Shown: positions 1 to 8,600 of the stretch, in pieces
How the letters are laid out: each line of letters starts with the position of its first letter
Numbering within the stretch: position 1 is the first letter of the stretch
Assembly: GCA_020161215.1 (NCBI GenBank)
Contig: JAIUOM010000018.1
Span: 1-46,046 of the forward strand
From: Pseudomonadota bacterium
GTDB taxonomy: Bacteria > Pseudomonadota > Gammaproteobacteria > Burkholderiales > Burkholderiaceae_C
Length of the DNA: 46,046 nt
Direction of reading: 5' to 3'
Position numbers and translations under genes: made by a program
Notes under the pieces: generated by a model
Told to the model about the DNA's origin: nothing
Seen by the model: the letters and a program-made list of their open reading frames with translations, nothing else
The model's database searches: none

Positions 1-228
1 CAGCAGCGGGCCGACGCTGCCGTCGGGGTTGATCTTGGTCAGCGTCTCGAACAGGTTGTACAGCACCACCTCGGCGATGGCCGACGCGGCGCCCGCCGTG
101 GGGTCCAGGCCCGGGGGCTCCAGCGTGATGCCCAGCACCAGCGCGTCGCGGCGCGATTGGGCCAGCACCGCGCTGTGCGGCAGGGCGGCCAGGGCTGGCA
201 GGGTCAGGGCGAAATCGCGGCGTTTCAT
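1..228 (-). CDS. Peptide-type ABC transporter substrate-binding protein, N-terminal part (runs off the window)
   Basis: Reading leftward from the ATG at 228-226, 76 codons are open to the window edge. The product begins MKRRDFALTL, a twin-arginine-like motif (RRDFAL), followed by a hydrophobic stretch and an Ala-rich cleavage region ending near LAQ, so it should be exported. The mature start has the ITLEPPGLDP pattern and then VVLYNLFETL, which is typical of family 5 (DppA/OppA/NikA-like) solute-binding proteins that deliver peptides, nickel or other small ligands to ABC permeases. The ligand cannot be told from this fragment. The rest of the gene and any permease genes would lie to the left. 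Confidence 0.8.
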   Translation of the reverse strand, partial: MKRRDFALTLPALAALPHSAVLAQSRRDALVLGITLEPPGLDPTAGAASAIAEVVLYNLFETLTKINPDGSVGPLL

Positions 229-313
229 CGTCACAAGGGTCTCCTGATCTTTGGGAGGGCTGAGAGAGTGCGCATGGTAGCGCAGGGGCTTGTCCTTGCT
301 TGCTTGGGTTTTC

Positions 314-443
314 GGGCTCTGGGCCGCTGGGGCCTTTTGCATTCGCCGTTCGGGCTGAGCTGGTCGAAGCTCTGGGTTGTTGGTGTTGGTGTTGGTGTTG
401 GTGTTGTGTTGGATGCGCCTGCTGGCCGGGCGCACTTCCCGGC
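314..443. repeat. Short copy of a dispersed intergenic repeat with a hexamer tract
   Basis: This stretch closely matches 8875-8979. Both copies carry the same text up to a TGGTGT hexamer tract and the same GC-rich tail. The tract has four units here (381-404) and two at 8942-8953. The end of this copy (425-443) matches exactly the far end of the large palindrome at 9581-9599. It therefore looks like a version of that element without its centre. No gene is evident here: the reading frames over it are repetitive. Confidence 0.8.
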
Positions 444-449
444 CAGCCG

Positions 450-665
450 CACATCCAACACCTCAACGCCTGGGAACCCCCAAAAACCATAGCAGCTCAG
501 GACGATTGGACACCGACATGCGCTCTAAAAGACCACTAAATTATGTCTTCCGCGAGCCCCCGGGCGCGCAGCGTCACATCCAACACTGCAAGAGCCTGGA
601 AACCCCCAAAAACCATAGCACCCCAGGAAGATTAGACGCCGACATCCGCCCCAAAAGACCACTAA
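450..665. repeat. Two direct repeats of about 91 bp at a 125-bp period
   Basis: Units at 450-541 and 575-665 both begin CACATCCAAC, continue through CCCCCAAAAACCATAGCA, then a (C/G)CCGACAT-type block, and end AAAAGACCACTAA. They are separated by 34 bp of unique sequence. The second unit reaches the stop codon of the pseudouridine synthase gene at 662. The inner part (CAAAAA, ATAGC, CCGACAT, AAAA) resembles the mini-elements found inside the efflux genes. Together with the preceding repeat, this fills the gap between the binding-protein gene and the rsuA-type gene. No coding content is supported. Confidence 0.75.
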
Positions 666-1405
666 CCAACGCCCGAATCCCCCACCAGCAGCTCCAACTC
701 CCGCGCACCCAGCCAGCGCCACTGCCCCGGCGCCAGATCCGCCGGCAGCACCAGGCCGCCGATGCGCGCCCGGTGTAGCGTTTCGACCCGGTTGCCCACC
801 GCCGCCACCATGCGCTTGACCTGGTGGTACTTGCCCTCGGTCAGGGTCAGGCTGAGCCGGTGGCTGTCCAGGGCCGCGCAATCGGCGGCGCGCACCGGCC
901 GCGGGTCGTCGTTCAGCACCACGCCTTCGCGCAGGCGCGCCAACTGGCGCTCGTCCAGCGGGTGGCGGGTCTGCGCCTCGTACACCTTGGGCACGTGCCG
1001 CTTGGGCGAGCTCATGCGGTGCAAGAAGGCGCCGTCGTCCGACAACAGCAGCAGGCCGGTGGTGTCCTGGTCGAGCCGGCCCACCGGCTGCACCCCGGCC
1101 ACCTTGCCCGACGTCGGGCGCTGGCGCAGCGGCGCCGGCAGCAGGCTCAGCACGCTGGGCCAGGCGCTGGGCCGCTGCGAGCATTCGTAACCCGCCGGCT
1201 TGTGCAGCATCAGGTAGGCGCGCGGCTGGTACGGCCACGGCGTGCCCTCGACGCTGAACGTCAGGCCCGGCGCGGTCACGTCGATGGGCGTGGCCGGATC
1301 GGTCCGCACCTTGCCGTCCACCGCCACGCGCCCGGCCGCGATCAGGCCCGCGCACAGGCGCCGCACCCCAAAACCCTGGGAAAAAATCAAATCATCAAGA
1401 CGCAT
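662..1405 (-). CDS. rsuA: 16S rRNA pseudouridine synthase, RsuA/RluB family
   Basis: The 247-residue product has an N-terminal S4 RNA-binding domain (about residues 1-48, MRLDDLIFSQGFG...) and a pseudouridine synthase domain. The domain carries the family signature GRLDQDTTGLLLL, in which D112 would be the catalytic aspartate. A C-terminal EGKYHQVKRM block is also typical of the family. The enzyme isomerises a specific uridine in rRNA; RsuA acts on U516 of 16S rRNA. The frame stays open far upstream, but the ATG at 1405 gives the usual RsuA start and length. The gene is divergent from the efflux operon, with about 170 bp between the two starts. RluB/RluE-type specificity is the main alternative. 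Confidence 0.88.
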   Translation of the reverse strand: MRLDDLIFSQGFGVRRLCAGLIAAGRVAVDGKVRTDPATPIDVTAPGLTFSVEGTPWPYQPRAYLMLHKPAGYECSQRPSAWPSVLSLLPAPLRQRPTSGKVAGVQPVGRLDQDTTGLLLLSDDGAFLHRMSSPKRHVPKVYEAQTRHPLDERQLARLREGVVLNDDPRPVRAADCAALDSHRLSLTLTEGKYHQVKRMVAAVGNRVETLHRARIGGLVLPADLAPGQWRWLGARELELLVGDSGVG

Positions 1406-1574
1406 GGCTGCTGAACCTCCCGGCGCGACACGGGCCGGGCGGCCAACTTTACATTTCTTCAACGGCCGGTTGCCGGAGCCCTCGATCGGCGCGGCTACGA
1501 TGCGCATTGTTACGTTGCGCCCAGCCTCGCCCTGCGTGGGGCCGGGCGCCACCCCAGTCGCCAAGCCCCAGCCC
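1406..1574. promoter_or_regulatory. Divergent intergenic region between rsuA-type gene and efflux operon
   Basis: This 169-bp gap separates two divergent starts and must hold the promoters for both transcripts. I see no clear -35/-10 pair or operator palindrome in it. An in-frame ATG at 1500 could extend the fusion protein by 25 residues, but the extension is not hydrophobic and 1575 fits the membrane-anchor start better. Confidence 0.4.
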
Positions 1575-3209
1575 ATGTCCGATTCCACCCCAGGTCCCGC
1601 TCTGCCCGAACCCTCTGCCGCGCCGCGCCGCCGCTGGCCGGCCTGGCTGTTGACCCTGCTGTTCATCGGCGGCTTGGTGGGTGGCGCCTGGTACCTGGTG
1701 CAGCGCGCCAAGACCCCGGTCGGCGCCGCCGCGGGCGGCCCCGGCGGTCCGGGCGGCGGCCGGTTTGGCGGCGCGGGCGGCGGCGTCACCGTGGGGCTGG
1801 CGCGCGTGCAGCAGGGCCAGTTGCCGGTGCTGATCGACGCCTTGGGCACCGTCACCCCCGCCGTCACCGCCACCCTGGTGCCGCAGGTCGGCGGCGTGCT
1901 GACCGAGCTGCTGTTCACCGAAGGCCAGGCCGTCAAGAAGGGCCAGGTGCTGGCCCGCATCGACCCGCGCAGCTACGAGCAGGCCCTGAACCAGGCCAAG
2001 GGCCAGCGCGCCAAGGACGAGGCCCAACTGGCCGTGGCCCGCGTCACCCTGCAGCGCTACCAGACGCTGTGGAAGCAGGACTCCATCGCCCGGCAGGATG
2101 TCGACACCCAGGCCGCCCTGGTCAAGCAGCTGGAGGGCACGCTGGAGGCCGACCGCGCCGCCGAGCGCAACGCGCAGATCAACCTGGGCTACACCACCAT
2201 CCGCTCGCCCATCGACGGCCGCATTGGCCTGCGCGCGGTCGACCCCGGCAACCTGGTCACCGCCAACAGCGCCACCGGCATCGCCACCGTCACCCAGATG
2301 GACCCCATCGACGTGGTGTTTGCCGTGCCGCAAGACCGCGTGCCCGACGTGCTGGCGGCGCAAAAGGGCGGCAAGCTGCCCGTGGCTGTCTGGAACCGCG
2401 AGCGCAGCCAGCAACTGGGCGAAGGCAGCTTTCTCACGCTGGACAACCAGATCAACACCGCCACCGGCACCGTCCGGGCCAAGGCCCGCTTTGCCAATGG
2501 CGAGGGGCGCCTGTTCCCCAACCAGTTCGTCAACGTGCGCCTGCAATTGGGCACCGCCAGCGGCGTGCTGGTGCCCGTCACCGCCGTGCGCACCGGCCCA
2601 CAGGGCGACTACGTCTACGTGGTGGACGACGAGCGCGTGGCCCACATGCGCCCCGTTACCCGTGGCCTGGCCACCGTGGAGCAGGTGCTGATCGAAAAAG
2701 GCGTGCAAGCCGGCGAGCGCGTCGTCACCGAAGGCGGCGACCGGGTCAAGGACGGCGGCAAGGTGCAGACCGGCGGCGGCCCCCGGGGTGGCGCATCGGG
2801 ACCGGCGGGCGCCAGCAGCCCGCCACGCGGCGGCGCCAGCGCGCCCGGTGCGGCGGCGGTGCCCGCACCCACCCCCGCAACCGCACCCGGCAGTGTCCCT
2901 GTGCGCGAAGCGGCCAGCGGCTCGGGCGCTGGTGCAGGCAGCCGCGCAGAAGATCAGCAAAAATTGCCAGATGTCGGCGTGAACAAACAGGATGTAGCTA
3001 CAAATTCAGGAGTAACTGCGGGAGCATCCGGCGCCGCCGCCAGCGCTCCCCGTGCGGACCCGTTGGCCGACCCCGCCAGCCGCCCCGTCTGGTGGGACCG
3101 CCTGCCGCCTGAGGTGCAGCAAAAAGTGCTCGCCATGCCGCCTGAGGAGCGGGGCGCGTATTTGCGGGAGTTGAGGGAAAGGCGCAGGGCGCGGGAGGCG
3201 GGGCAGTGA
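1575..3209 (+). CDS. mdtA: RND efflux membrane fusion protein, MdtA-like
   Basis: The 544-residue product is a periplasmic adaptor that links an inner-membrane RND pump to an outer-membrane channel. It has a short cytoplasmic N-terminus, one membrane anchor (about residues 20-40, WLLTLLFIGGLVGGAWYLV) and a Gly-rich linker. HlyD-type lipoyl/coiled-coil regions follow, with GQVLARIDPRSYEQAL and the TTIRSPIDGRIGL return strand, then beta-barrel and membrane-proximal domains ending near GDRVKDGGKVQ. E. coli MdtA is about 415 residues. The extra length here is a low-complexity Gly/Pro/Ala tail after about residue 400. Residues about 461-480 of that tail are encoded by an AT-richer mini-element (2955-3012). 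The gene heads the efflux operon. Confidence 0.9.
   Translation: MSDSTPGPALPEPSAAPRRRWPAWLLTLLFIGGLVGGAWYLVQRAKTPVGAAAGGPGGPGGGRFGGAGGGVTVGLARVQQGQLPVLIDALGTVTPAVTATLVPQVGGVLTELLFTEGQAVKKGQVLARIDPRSYEQALNQAKGQRAKDEAQLAVARVTLQRYQTLWKQDSIARQDVDTQAALVKQLEGTLEADRAAERNAQINLGYTTIRSPIDGRIGLRAVDPGNLVTANSATGIATVTQMDPIDVVFAVPQDRVPDVLAAQKGGKLPVAVWNRERSQQLGEGSFLTLDNQINTATGTVRAKARFANGEGRLFPNQFVNVRLQLGTASGVLVPVTAVRTGPQGDYVYVVDDERVAHMRPVTRGLATVEQVLIEKGVQAGERVVTEGGDRVKDGGKVQTGGGPRGGASGPAGASSPPRGGASAPGAAAVPAPTPATAPGSVPVREAASGSGAGAGSRAEDQQKLPDVGVNKQDVATNSGVTAGASGAAASAPRADPLADPASRPVWWDRLPPEVQQKVLAMPPEERGAYLRELRERRRAREAGQ
2955..3012 (-). repeat. Mini-element absorbed in frame into the fusion-protein gene
   Basis: This AT-richer block of about 58 bp interrupts very GC-rich coding sequence. 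Read on the minus strand it contains TTTGTAGCTACATCCTG, CGCCGACATCTGG and AATTTTT in the same order as the elements in the mdtB-like gene and the channel gene. It contains no stop in the coding frame and adds about 20 polar residues to the C-terminal tail. Both ends are approximate. Confidence 0.65.
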
Positions 3210-3339
3210 GTTTGGAATTTGGAGGCAGCAGCGTAGTGCGCACTGACGCCAACAACGCGTCACGAGATTTCCTGGATTTCAGTGAATTCGGTCAAGCCGC
3301 TGGCGCTGCATTGATATCTGCGGAAGGCTGTGAACTTAA

Positions 3340-4581
3340 ATGGCGATAAAGTGGAAAAATTCACAGCGCTTTCAGCCTGAATTGGTAATAAAAAAAATAG
3401 GTAGCAGTCGAAATATCGATGCGTCTGGCGGGGTTTCTTTTTCTGATTTTAATGTTCAAGCAGATGTGCTTGTTTTGTGTTCGATGTTGAATTTTCCAGC
3501 GGCAGCTGAAGATTTTGATACGTCTGCGCTCGTGTGGCGAGGTTTGTTTGGTGCGGGCGAAAATTTGACGTCCCCCGATTTTTTGGTGGCAATTAATAAA
3601 GAATTTGATAGGCTTTTGGCAAGTAAGGAGTCGATTTACTATTTGCTCACTTCAATGTCTATTGATTCGAGTGATGTTCCCAGGCGAGTGAAGATTTTGG
3701 ATGCGGATATAAATTTTTTGAGAACGGGGTTTCGTCGAAAATTTTCATTGGCGCGTAATCAATTATTGTCTGAATATAGAGAGCAAATTTCGGTTGCGCC
3801 TCATGGTTATTGCAACATTACTATTAAAATCAAGTCAAAATCCGCTGACGGCGCGATTAGCAAAGCTTTTAAGGCATTGGATCTGCAGCGATCGCTTTGG
3901 TGTTTGATGGGTAATGTTTCGATGCAGTATAGCTTCGGGGGTGCGCAATTTAAGCCAATTAATGCCATTCGATTGGGCGCTGCGCATACGCTTCATACCG
4001 AAGAGGGAGATAGGGCAACTAATGGAATTTGGTTTGAGCCTGAATTCAAAGAGACGAAAGTTCATAAATTCAAAAATATGAAGGTGGTAAATAAAAATTG
4101 TCGTTGGGCTTATAAGAAAATCTCCCAATGCAGTTATGGTGAAAAAATAATATCTGCGCTTCTTCGTTATGTTCGTGCATTGGATGATTCCGATCAAAAT
4201 GCGGCTTTTGTGCGTCTTTGGGGCGCCGTAGAATCACTGGCGTCCCCAGTGTATGCGGATTATGATAAAGTTGTTCAGAGATGCGCTGCTTTTTTTGTCG
4301 ATGATAAATATCATAGACAAGTGCTTGAGCATCTCAGAGATTATAGAAATAAAAATATTCACGCTGGAGAAGATTCGGATCGCGCTCGGCTTTATTGTTT
4401 TCAATTGCAAACCTATGCTCGAGAGTTGATATGGTTTCATATCCATAATGCAGAATATTTTCATTCGTTGGATGAGGCTAATGTGTACAACGATCTTCTC
4501 GCTGGGAGGGATCGACTGTCGCGGCAGTTAGAGTTGCTTCGAAAAGCGTTTCGTTGGGCTAATCCGAAGTCGGTCAGTTGA
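3340..4581 (+). CDS. HEPN-domain protein (ApeA-like), candidate defence RNase
   Basis: The 413-residue protein is encoded by DNA visibly poorer in G+C than its neighbours: 4081-4140 has 21 G/C of 60. This suggests recent transfer. The N-terminal two thirds is not recognised. The C-terminal part looks like a HEPN domain: a helix with RLWGAVESL, a following VVQRCAAFF stretch, and an R(x)4H motif, R336-NKNI-H341, the usual metal-independent RNase site. HEPN proteins of this type often act in abortive infection or RNA cleavage. A weak GGAAGG lies 12 nt before the ATG. The gene sits between mdtA and a duplicated mdtB fragment, unrelated to efflux. The function is inferred from one motif and context. 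Confidence 0.6.
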   Translation: MAIKWKNSQRFQPELVIKKIGSSRNIDASGGVSFSDFNVQADVLVLCSMLNFPAAAEDFDTSALVWRGLFGAGENLTSPDFLVAINKEFDRLLASKESIYYLLTSMSIDSSDVPRRVKILDADINFLRTGFRRKFSLARNQLLSEYREQISVAPHGYCNITIKIKSKSADGAISKAFKALDLQRSLWCLMGNVSMQYSFGGAQFKPINAIRLGAAHTLHTEEGDRATNGIWFEPEFKETKVHKFKNMKVVNKNCRWAYKKISQCSYGEKIISALLRYVRALDDSDQNAAFVRLWGAVESLASPVYADYDKVVQRCAAFFVDDKYHRQVLEHLRDYRNKNIHAGEDSDRARLYCFQLQTYARELIWFHIHNAEYFHSLDEANVYNDLLAGRDRLSRQLELLRKAFRWANPKSVS

Positions 4582-4603
4582 TTACGGCGAGCAGAGCAAG
4601 CCC

Positions 4604-4947
4604 ATGAACCTCTCCCGCCTCTTCATCCAGCGCCCCGTCGCCACGGCGCTGTTCATGCTGGCCATCGTGCTGGCGGGGCTGCTGGGCTTGCGCATGCTGC
4701 CGGTGGCGGCGCTGCCGCAGGTGGATTACCCGACGATCCAGGTGCAGACGCTGTACCCGGGCGCCAGCCCGGATGTGATGAGCCGCACGGTCACAGCGCC
4801 GCTGGAGCGGCAGTTTGGCCAGATGTCGGGGCTGGAGCGCATGGGCAGCGTCAGCGGGGCGGGGGTGTCGGTGGTCACGCTGCAGTTCGCGCTGAATCTG
4901 GGCATGGACACGGCCGAGCAGGAGGTGCAGCAAAAGGTGCTCGCCAT
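4604..4947 (+). pseudogene. Duplicated 5' fragment of the mdtB-like gene fused to an mdtA-tail remnant
   Basis: Positions 4604-4930 repeat 5681-6007, the first 327 nt of the intact pump gene, with ten mismatches by my count and no gaps. The copy encodes the first transmembrane helix and part of the first porter domain, so it cannot work as a pump. After GAGGTGCAG (4922-4930) the sequence does not continue as mdtB. It continues with 17 nt matching the 3' part of mdtA (3120-3136) with one mismatch, and then diverges. The frame stays open to 5116, so a 170-residue chimeric peptide is possible, but only about 109 residues are RND-like. Confidence 0.85.
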
Positions 4948-5016
4948 ACTGGGCGCCTTGACCCGCGTTGGGCCCGGCAGGGCGGTGGGTCCCGGCCTGC
5001 GGTCAGTTCAGACCCC

Positions 5017-5307
5017 TCAAGGCTTCAACCGTGCCAGCGCTGTTTCGTACACCCAGTTTCGGTCGCGCTTGCCCACGGCGATGACCGTCACGACCAGGAT
5101 GTGGTCTTCCACTTGATACACCAACCGATAACCAGACTGACGGAGCTTGATCTTGTATGCATCCTTCAATCCATGCAGGGCGGCGGAGGGCACCCGTGGC
5201 GTCTCAAGTCGCTCGCGCAGCTTGCTTTTGAACTGCTGGCGAACCGTGGCGTCCAGCTTGTGCCATTCCTTGAGCGCGGAGACCTTGAATTGAAGCTTAT
5301 AGGTCAT
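5017..5307 (-). CDS. Type II toxin, RelE/ParE superfamily (StbE/RelE-like)
   Basis: The 96-residue product starts [19 protein letters not shown] and contains [20 protein letters not shown] and the C-terminal block [17 protein letters not shown]. This is the standard RelE/StbE fold pattern with the basic Lys/Arg residues used in mRNA cleavage on the ribosome. The ATG at 5307 was chosen over an upstream in-frame start at 5340, because it gives the normal family start and overlaps the antitoxin by 11 nt, as translationally coupled pairs do. The toxin would cut mRNA when its labile antitoxin is lost, causing growth arrest. The pair lies on the opposite strand to the efflux operon. Confidence 0.85.
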   Translation of the reverse strand: MTYKLQFKVSALKEWHKLDATVRQQFKSKLRERLETPRVPSAALHGLKDAYKIKLRQSGYRLVYQVEDHILVVTVIAVGKRDRNWVYETALARLKP

Positions 5308-5545
5308 CCAGTTCGACCGCGACGGCTGCTTCGTGGGCACGCTGCTCGATCAGGCGGCGCAGTTGTTGGTCGTCGATCAGGTCCATCATGGCCTCGTAGG
5401 CGACGGCCGGCACACAATAAAACGCGGGGGCGTTGCGATTGAGCACGGCAATCGGCATGCCGCCACCGCTGGCAACGACTTTCATGGGATTGGCCTTGAG
5501 CTCCGAGATGCTCGCGGCTATGTTGGCGTGGATGGGGTGTGACAT
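5297..5545 (-). CDS. Type II antitoxin, Phd/YefM family (StbD-like)
   Basis: The 82-residue product has the Phd/YefM layout. An N-terminal DNA-binding part contains IAASISELKANPMKVV and the turn GGGMPIAVLNRNAPAFYCVP. An acidic helical C-terminus ([20 protein letters not shown]) would wrap and inhibit the toxin. It is the first gene of the pair, and its stop overlaps the toxin start. A perfect inverted repeat just upstream (5559-5582) is a likely autoregulatory operator. The module probably protects its own presence and may have helped fix the surrounding rearrangement. Confidence 0.85.
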   Translation of the reverse strand: MSHPIHANIAASISELKANPMKVVASGGGMPIAVLNRNAPAFYCVPAVAYEAMMDLIDDQQLRRLIEQRAHEAAVAVELDDL

Positions 5546-5558
5546 GTCAAGACCCTTT

Positions 5559-5590
5559 AAAAGACCTAAAAATAGGTCTTTTATTAGGTC
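5559..5590 (-). promoter_or_regulatory. Palindromic operator of the toxin-antitoxin pair
   Basis: AAAAGACCTA (5559-5568) and TAGGTCTTTT (5573-5582) form a perfect 10-bp inverted repeat with a 4-nt spacer. A further half-site, TAGGTC, lies at 5585-5590. The site is 14 nt upstream of the antitoxin ATG and lies in a locally AT-rich stretch where the promoter should be. Phd/YefM antitoxins repress their own promoter through such repeats, so this is the expected operator. Confidence 0.7.
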
Positions 5591-5680
5591 CTGTCAAGAA
5601 CCTGCCGCGTGGCGCTGCGACGTCCGGCGTGGTGAAGGATGGCGCGCGGACGGGCCAGCCCGCCGTTGGGGAGAGGCACG

Positions 5681-8600
5681 ATGAACCTCTCCCGCCTCTT
5701 CATCCAGCGCCCCGTCGCCACGGCGCTGTTCATGCTGGCCATCGTGCTGGCGGGGTTGCTGGGCTTGCGCATGCTGCCTATTGCGGCGCTGCCGCAGGTG
5801 GATTACCCGACGATCCAGGTGCAGACGCTGTACCCGGGCGCCAGCCCGGACGTGATGAGCCGCACGGTGACGGCGCCGCTGGAGCGGCAGTTTGGCCAGA
5901 TGTCGGGGCTGGAGCGCATGGGCAGCGTCAGCGGGGCGGGGGTGTCGGTGGTCACGCTGCAGTTCGCGCTGAACTTAGGCATGGACACGGCCGAGCAGGA
6001 GGTGCAGGCGGCCATCAACGCGGCCACGCCGCTGCTGCCGGCCGATTTGCCGGCGCCGCCGATCTACGCCAAGGTCAACCCGGCGGATGCGCCGGTGCTG
6101 CAACTGGCCATCACCTCCAACAGCCTGCCGCTGAACGAGGTGCAGAACATGGTCAACACCCGGCTGGCGCTGAAGATCAGCCAGATCAGCGGGGTGGGCC
6201 TGGTGACGCTGGCGGGCGGCCAGCGGCCTGCCGTGCGGGTGCAGAGCAATGCCGACGCGCTGGGCGCCATGGGCCTGGGGCTGGACGCGGTGAGCAGCGC
6301 CATCAGCGCGGGCAACGTCAGCAGCGCCAAGGGCAGTTTTGACGGGCCCAAGCGCCAGTACACGATCAACGCCAACGACCAGTTGCTGACGGCCGAGCAG
6401 TACCGCGAGCTGGTGGTGGGCTACCAAAACGGTGCGCCGATCCGCCTGAAGGACGTGGCGCGGGTGGTGCAGGGCGCCGAGAACGACCGCCTGGGCGCCT
6501 GGACGGGTATCAAAAATGATAGCGCACCACGCAATGTGGGCGCCGACATGTCGCCCAAAACATCTGAAAATAACGCCCAGCCGGCGTTGAACCCGGCCAT
6601 CATCGTCAGCGTGCAGCGCCAGCCGGGCGCGAACGTGATTCAGACGGTGGACGCCATCCAGCGCGAGCTGCCGCGCCTGGGCGCCAGCCTGCCGCAAAGC
6701 GTGCGCATGGAGGTGTTGTCGGACCGCACGCTGGGCATCCGCTCGTCGGTGGAGCATGTGCAGATGGAGCTGCTGCTGGCCGTGGTGATGGTGGTGCTGG
6801 TGATCTTTTTCTTCTTGCACAGCCTGCGCGCCACGCTGATCGCCAGCATCGCGGTGCCGATTTCGCTGATCGGCACGGTGGCGGCGATGTATCTGCTGGG
6901 CTATTCGCTGAACAACCTGAGTTTGATGGCGCTGACGATTGCCACAGGCTTTGTGGTGGACGACGCGATCGTGATGATCGAGAACATCTCGCGCCACCGC
7001 GAAATGGGCAAGCCGCCGTTCAAGGCGGCGATGGAGGGGGCGGGCGAGATCGGCTTCACCATCATCTCGCTCACGGTGTCGCTGATTGCGGTGCTGATCC
7101 CGCTGCTCTTCATGCAGGAGGTGATTGGCCGCCTGTTCCGCGAGTTTGCGGTGACGCTGGCGATCACCATTTTGATCTCGGCCCTGGTGTCGCTGACCCT
7201 GGTGCCCATGATGTCGGCGCGTTGGCTGGAGCCGCTCAGCGAGGTGCACAGCCGCCTCGGCCGCTGGGTGCAGGCGCGGCTGGACGGCCTGGTCGCCCAG
7301 TACGACCGCGGCCTGCAATGGGTGCTGGCGCGCCAGACCTTCACCCTGCTGGTGGCGCTGGCCACCCTGGTGCTGACGGTGCTGCTGTACTGGGCCATCC
7401 CCAAGTCGCTGTTTCCCACGCAGAGCACGGGGCAGCTGCAGGGGCGGGTGCAGGCGGCGTCGGACGTGTCGTTCGAGCGCATGGCCGCCTTGCAGCAGGC
7501 GGCGGCGCGCACCGTGCTGGCCGATGCGGCGGTGCAGTCCGTCAGCGCCGTGGTGGGGGTGGACGCCAACAACAACAGCATGCTGTCGGCCGGCAAGCTG
7601 ACGGTGAACCTGCGCCCGCGCGGCATGTTCGATGAGTCTGAGGCGGCCATCATGCAGCGCCTGCGCGATGCCGTGGCGCACCACGTGGCGGGCGTGCAGC
7701 TGTACCTGCAGCCCACGCAGGATTTGACGGTGGATTCGGCCAGCGGGCCAACCGAGTTCCGCTTTGACATCGAAGGCGTGGACACCACCCTGGTCAACGA
7801 CTGGGCACAGCGCCTGGTCAAACGCCTGCAGCAGGTGCCCGAGGTGCGCAACCCCACGACCGACGCTGGTGCCACCGGCCTGGCGGCCATGGTCAAAATC
7901 GACCGCGACACGGCGGCCCGCCTGGGCGTGACGGCCAGCAGCCTGGACAACACGCTCTACAACGCCTTTGGCCAGCGCATTGTCTCGACCATCTTCACCG
8001 AGACCAACCACTACCGCGTGATTCTGGAGGCGCAGCGCGACGAGGCCGCCACGCTGCACACGCTGCGCGACTTGCAGGTCAAGACCAGCGGCGGCGGCAC
8101 CACGCCGCTGTCGAGCTTTGCCGAGGTGGTGGAAGAGCCGGCGCCGCTGCAGGTGCTGCGCGTGGGGCAGTACCCGGCGGCGACGGTGGGCTTTGACACC
8201 GCGCCGGGCGTGAGCCTGGGCGCCGCAGTGCAGGCCGTGCTGGACGCCGCCCGCGCCGAAGGCCTGCCCGACACCCTGAGCCTGCGCATGACCGGCGCTG
8301 CCGGTGCCTACGAGAAGTCGCTGGCCAACCAGCTGTGGCTGATGCTGGCCGCGGTGGTGTGCGTGTACATCGTGCTGGGCGTGCTGTACGAGAGCTATGT
8401 GCACCCGCTGACGATTTTGTCCACGCTGCCCTCGGCCGGCATCGGCGCGCTGCTGGCGCTGATGGTCACGGGCCACGCGCTCGACGTGGTGGGCATCATC
8501 GGCCTGGTGCTGCTGATCGGCATCGTGAAGAAGAACGCGATCATGATGATTGACTTCGCGATCGAAGCCGAGCGCGGGCAGGGCAAGTCACCGCAGGAGG

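Noticed and set aside
381-404. Hexamer array considered as a CRISPR or coding repeat
   Set aside because: Four contiguous 6-bp units without spacers are a simple-sequence tract, not a CRISPR array, and the surrounding frames do not look like protein.
4604-5116. 170-residue open frame considered as a genuine small RND-like protein
   Set aside because: Only the first 109 residues match the pump, and they end at the recombination point. The remainder reads through an mdtA remnant and the antisense end of the toxin gene.
3210-5680. Insertion sequence or integrase explaining the rearranged mdtA-mdtB junction
   Set aside because: I found no transposase, integrase, terminal inverted repeats or tRNA target in this stretch. 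The 9-bp microhomology explains the junction better.
5975-8476. Very long open frame on the minus strand, opposite the mdtB-like gene
   Set aside because: It is His/Gln/Arg-rich with no recognisable domain and mirrors the codon pattern of the real gene. High G+C removes stops on the opposite strand. Similar frames opposite other genes were left out for the same reason.
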